Part shown: positions 37,298-39,555 of the stretch, one piece after another
Layout of the letters: the number at the start of each line of letters is the position of its first letter
Numbering within the stretch: position 1 is the first letter of the stretch
DNA from: Synechococcus sp. SB0662_bin_14
GTDB taxonomy: Bacteria > Cyanobacteriota > Cyanobacteriia > PCC-6307 > Cyanobiaceae
NCBI GenBank assembly: GCA_009840445.1
Contig: VXNS01000006.1
Span: forward strand, 1-39,555
Direction of reading: 5' to 3'
Length of the DNA stretch: 39,555 nt
Translations under genes and position numbers: made by a program
Notes under the pieces: model-generated
Databases searched by the model: none
Seen by the model: only the letters and a program-made list of their open reading frames with translations
What the model was told of the DNA's origin: nothing

Positions 37298-37990
37298 ATG
37301 CACGTATTGGTTGCCGCAGCGGGCAGTGGCCGCCGCATGGGCGCTGATCGCAACAAGTTGCTGCTGCCGGTGGCCGGACAGCCTGTTCTGGCCTGGACTC
37401 TGGCCGCCGCATTGCAGAGCCGTCGGATCCACTGGATCGGGATCATTGGTCAGCCCCACGACCGGGAGGCCATCCTGGCCATCATCCATTCTCTGAAGCC
37501 CCCCTGCCCAATCCACTGGATTGCCGGTGGCCGGAGCCGCCAGGATTCCGTACAGCGGGGGCTGGCCGGCCTCCCTGCCGATGCCCGCCACGTGCTGATC
37601 CATGACGGGGCCCGTTGCCTCATTGCGCCCCATCTTTTTGATCGCTGCGCCGACGCGGTGGAGCGCCGTGGCGCCGTGATCGCCGCGATTCCTGTTACAG
37701 ACACCATCAAGCGGGTGTCCCCGGATCAGCAGGTGCAGGCCACCATTGATCGCTCCCAGCTTTGGGCCGCCCAGACACCCCAGGGTTTTCCTGTGGACCA
37801 ACTGCGCCAGGCCCACCAGCTTGCCCGTGAGCGCCAACTGGCGGTGACCGATGATGCGGCCCTGTTTGAAGCCCTGGGCTGGCCCGTGGTGGTGGAGCCG
37901 GGCAGCCCCCGGAATTTGAAAATCACCACCCGCTTTGATCTGGAGTTGGCGGCGTTGCTTCTGCTGGACGCCCACCCCCTGGCTCGTTAG
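37298..37990 (+). CDS. ispD: 2-C-methyl-D-erythritol 4-phosphate cytidylyltransferase
   Basis: Third step of the MEP isoprenoid pathway, coupling MEP to CTP; the products feed carotenoids, phytol and quinones. The 230 residues contain the nucleotide-binding N-terminus [15 protein letters not shown], the [13 protein letters not shown] block, [30 protein letters not shown] and the C-terminal [18 protein letters not shown] strong ribosome-binding site, AAGGAGG, ends 3 bases before the ATG, confirming the start. It is followed 23 bases later by murF and is probably co-transcribed with it. Confidence 0.96.
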   Translation: MHVLVAAAGSGRRMGADRNKLLLPVAGQPVLAWTLAAALQSRRIHWIGIIGQPHDREAILAIIHSLKPPCPIHWIAGGRSRQDSVQRGLAGLPADARHVLIHDGARCLIAPHLFDRCADAVERRGAVIAAIPVTDTIKRVSPDQQVQATIDRSQLWAAQTPQGFPVDQLRQAHQLARERQLAVTDDAALFEALGWPVVVEPGSPRNLKITTRFDLELAALLLLDAHPLAR

Positions 37991-38013
37991 GGTGGGCATG
38001 GTGTTGATGGATC

Positions 38014-39405
38014 GTGCCCTGCTCATTCTCCCCAGCAGACTGTGCCCGGATTCTGGGCTGCTCCATTTCCTCAGCCTCAGCCTCCTTCCTGCAGCGCCCT
38101 GGTTGCGGCATCAACACCGATAGCCGACAGCTAAGGGCCGGGGAGTTGTTCCTGGCCCTCCGTGGTGAGAACTTTGATGGACACCATTACCTGACGGCAG
38201 CGGCGGCGCGAGGGGCTTGTGCCGCCATTGTGGAGGCCACGGCTGTACCTGAATATCCGTCTCTGCCCCTGCTGCCGGTGGCCGATACCCGTCGGGCCTA
38301 TCAGGACTTGGCCCGGGCCTGGCGTCGGCAACTGGGCTTGCCCCTGGTGGCGGTGACGGGATCCGCGGGAAAAACCACGACGCGAGAGCTCATCAAAGCC
38401 CTGCTGGCGCCCTTGGGCGCCATTCATGCCAGCCGGGAGAATGAAAACAACGCTGTTGGCGTGCCCCGCACCATCCTGGCGGCGGATGAAACCACGGCGG
38501 CCATGGTGGTGGAGATGGCCATGCGGGGACCGGGAGAAATTGCTGAACTGAGCCGTTGTGCCGAGCCGGACCTGGCGGTGATCACCAACATCGGCTCCGC
38601 CCACATCGGGCGCCTCGGCAGCCGTGAGGCCATCGCCGCGGCCAAATGTGAAATCACCACGGCCCTGGCCAGCACGGGGCTTGTGGTGATCCCGGCCGGG
38701 GATCCCCTCCTGGAAGCCGGTCTGGCGGCCCGCTGGCATGGCGCGGTCCATCGCGTGGCCCTGAGCAATGACTCCCTTCCCTCCCGTCTACCCCCGGCAG
38801 ACCAGTACGGCCAACTGCAGGGCAACGACCTGCGCTTTGGGGGCCGCTACTGGCGTTTACCCCGGCCGGGCACCCACCAGGCCCGCAACCTGATACTGGC
38901 CCTGGCGTGTGCAGAGCGCCTGGGCGTTACGCCCGAGAACCGTCACCTGGCCCAGGTGCGGCTTCCGGGTGGCCGGGCCCGTCAACTGCTGCTGGGGGCC
39001 GTCACCGTCTGGGACGAGACCTACAACGCTGCTCCGGAGGCTGTGGTGGCCACCACGGACATGGTGGCGGAACAACAGGGCCACCACTTTGCCGTGTTGG
39101 GTCCCATGTTGGAACTGGGCTCCTTTGCCCTGGACTGGCATCAGCGCATTGGGGAGCACGTGGGCCGACGGGGCTTTGACGGGCTGGTGGTGGTGGACGA
39201 CGGTCCCCTTGGCGATGCCCTGGTGGCTGGCGCGGGCCGAGCGCTGCCGGTGGTGCAGGTGGCTGAACCCCAGGCGGCCCTCAGCCCTGTGCTGGCCTGG
39301 CTGAAGCCCGGTGATCATCTGTTGCTGAAGGCCAGTCGCGGTGTCGCCCTGGAGCGCCTCATTCCCCTCCTGCAGGCCCGTTTGAATCCTGCTGAGGACG
39401 GCTGA
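38014..39405 (+). CDS. murF: UDP-N-acetylmuramoyl-tripeptide--D-alanyl-D-alanine ligase
   Basis: Final cytoplasmic step in making the peptidoglycan pentapeptide precursor: ATP-dependent addition of D-Ala-D-Ala to the UDP-MurNAc tripeptide. The 463 residues have an N-terminal substrate domain (INTDSRQLRAGELFLALRGE), the Mur ligase ATP loop VTGSAGKTTTRE (114-125), ENNAVGVPRT, MAMRGPGEIAELS, TNIGSAHIGRLGS and the C-terminal DETYNAAPEA. The start is GTG 38014; the nearby ATG at 37998 is in another frame. The C-terminal GDHLLLKASRGVALE is typical of MurF. Confidence 0.96.
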   Translation: MPCSFSPADCARILGCSISSASASFLQRPGCGINTDSRQLRAGELFLALRGENFDGHHYLTAAAARGACAAIVEATAVPEYPSLPLLPVADTRRAYQDLARAWRRQLGLPLVAVTGSAGKTTTRELIKALLAPLGAIHASRENENNAVGVPRTILAADETTAAMVVEMAMRGPGEIAELSRCAEPDLAVITNIGSAHIGRLGSREAIAAAKCEITTALASTGLVVIPAGDPLLEAGLAARWHGAVHRVALSNDSLPSRLPPADQYGQLQGNDLRFGGRYWRLPRPGTHQARNLILALACAERLGVTPENRHLAQVRLPGGRARQLLLGAVTVWDETYNAAPEAVVATTDMVAEQQGHHFAVLGPMLELGSFALDWHQRIGEHVGRRGFDGLVVVDDGPLGDALVAGAGRALPVVQVAEPQAALSPVLAWLKPGDHLLLKASRGVALERLIPLLQARLNPAEDG

Positions 39406-39427
39406 CCTTCCTTTTAAGTTAAGGAGG
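39406..39427. terminator. Weak hairpin between murF and the convergent gene
   Basis: CCTTCCTT pairs with AAGGAGG (one bulged T) around a TTAAGTT loop, directly after the murF stop and ahead of the convergent gene's end. No T-run follows in either direction, so terminator function is only possible. Confidence 0.3.
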
Positions 39428-39450
39428 TGGGTGGTGGGAATGACCAGGTG

Positions 39451-39555
39451 TCAGAAGAGCAGAGAGAAGCGAAGCCCGAGGGAGTGATCCACGGCAGCAC
39501 CTGTGGAGGAGGTTTCCTGCCGCTCGCCTTCGAGGGAGAGTTGCCAAGGTTGTGC
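39451..39555 (-). CDS. C-terminus of a probable outer-membrane beta-barrel protein (partial)
   Basis: The last 34 residues of a minus-strand gene entering from beyond the window; the stop is TGA at 39453-39451. The sequence ends in two amphipathic beta-strands, PWQLSLEGER and HSLGLRFSLLF. It terminates in Phe after alternating hydrophobic residues, the classic C-terminal beta-signal recognised by the BAM complex, as in autotransporters and porins. A short turn (ETSSTGAAVD) joins the strands. Nothing more can be said of its type without the upstream part. It is convergent with murF. Confidence 0.6.
   Translation of the reverse strand, partial: AQPWQLSLEGERQETSSTGAAVDHSLGLRFSLLF

Overview
The window reads as a GC-rich cyanobacterium of the marine Synechococcus/Prochlorococcus type. 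The evidence is the split RNA polymerase genes rpoC1 and rpoC2, the photosystem I protein PsaC, a short high-light-inducible (Hli) protein, and gene orders I know from picocyanobacteria: rimP-nusA-ylxR-infB, hisD/rpsT-tatD-rpoB-rpoC1-rpoC2-hli-rlmN, and glmS-psaC/acpP-fabF-tkt. A sponge-associated relative such as 'Candidatus Synechococcus spongiarum' would fit the adhesin-like sequence seen here, but that placement is inference.

Layout. 1-2222: the 3' part of pntB (transhydrogenase beta) and an aspartoacylase-family gene. 2450-2565: tRNA-Thr(CGU) on the minus strand with a hairpin terminator. 2609-9523: a DUF3493 membrane protein convergent with the transcription/translation operon rimP-nusA-ylxR-infB (minus strand). 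9583-12430: a CpdA-like phosphoesterase, an HtrA-type protease and rpiA. 12394-13770: hisD, convergent with and overlapping rpiA. 13843-30302: rpsT, a TatD-type nuclease, rpoB, rpoC1, rpoC2, a tiny hli gene and rlmN, all on the plus strand. 30343-32564: glmS and psaC (minus). 32723-36368: acpP, fabF, tkt. 36372-37238: a GT9-like protein (minus). 37298-39405: ispD and murF. 39451-39555: the last 34 residues of a probable outer-membrane beta-barrel protein (minus).

The standout is the RNA polymerase. rpoB looks ordinary, but RpoC1 (946 residues) and RpoC2 (2472 residues) are far longer than usual for cyanobacteria (roughly 630 and 1370). RpoC1 carries an in-frame insert of about 300 residues in the clamp region. 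It contains two Calx-beta/adhesin-like beta-sandwich repeats, with a SAP DNA-binding motif nested in the second. RpoC2 carries three expansions: about 227 residues between the zinc-site cysteines, built of SI3-like modules; an SI3 of about 1140 residues in the trigger loop, containing at least four tandem modules of about 110 residues; and about 350 residues in the jaw region containing four tandem SAP-like units. The RpoC1 SAP motif closely resembles the RpoC2 ones, so the two genes appear to have gained related DNA-binding modules at separate sites of one enzyme. All catalytic and zinc-binding motifs remain intact and in frame. I regard this SAP-decorated polymerase as the candidate undescribed system. 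The DNA of the inserts, and part of the conserved core beside the rpoC1 insert, is clearly more AT-rich than the rest of the window.

No CRISPR array, insertion sequence, integrase or rRNA gene was seen. No stretch longer than 300 bases lacks a gene.
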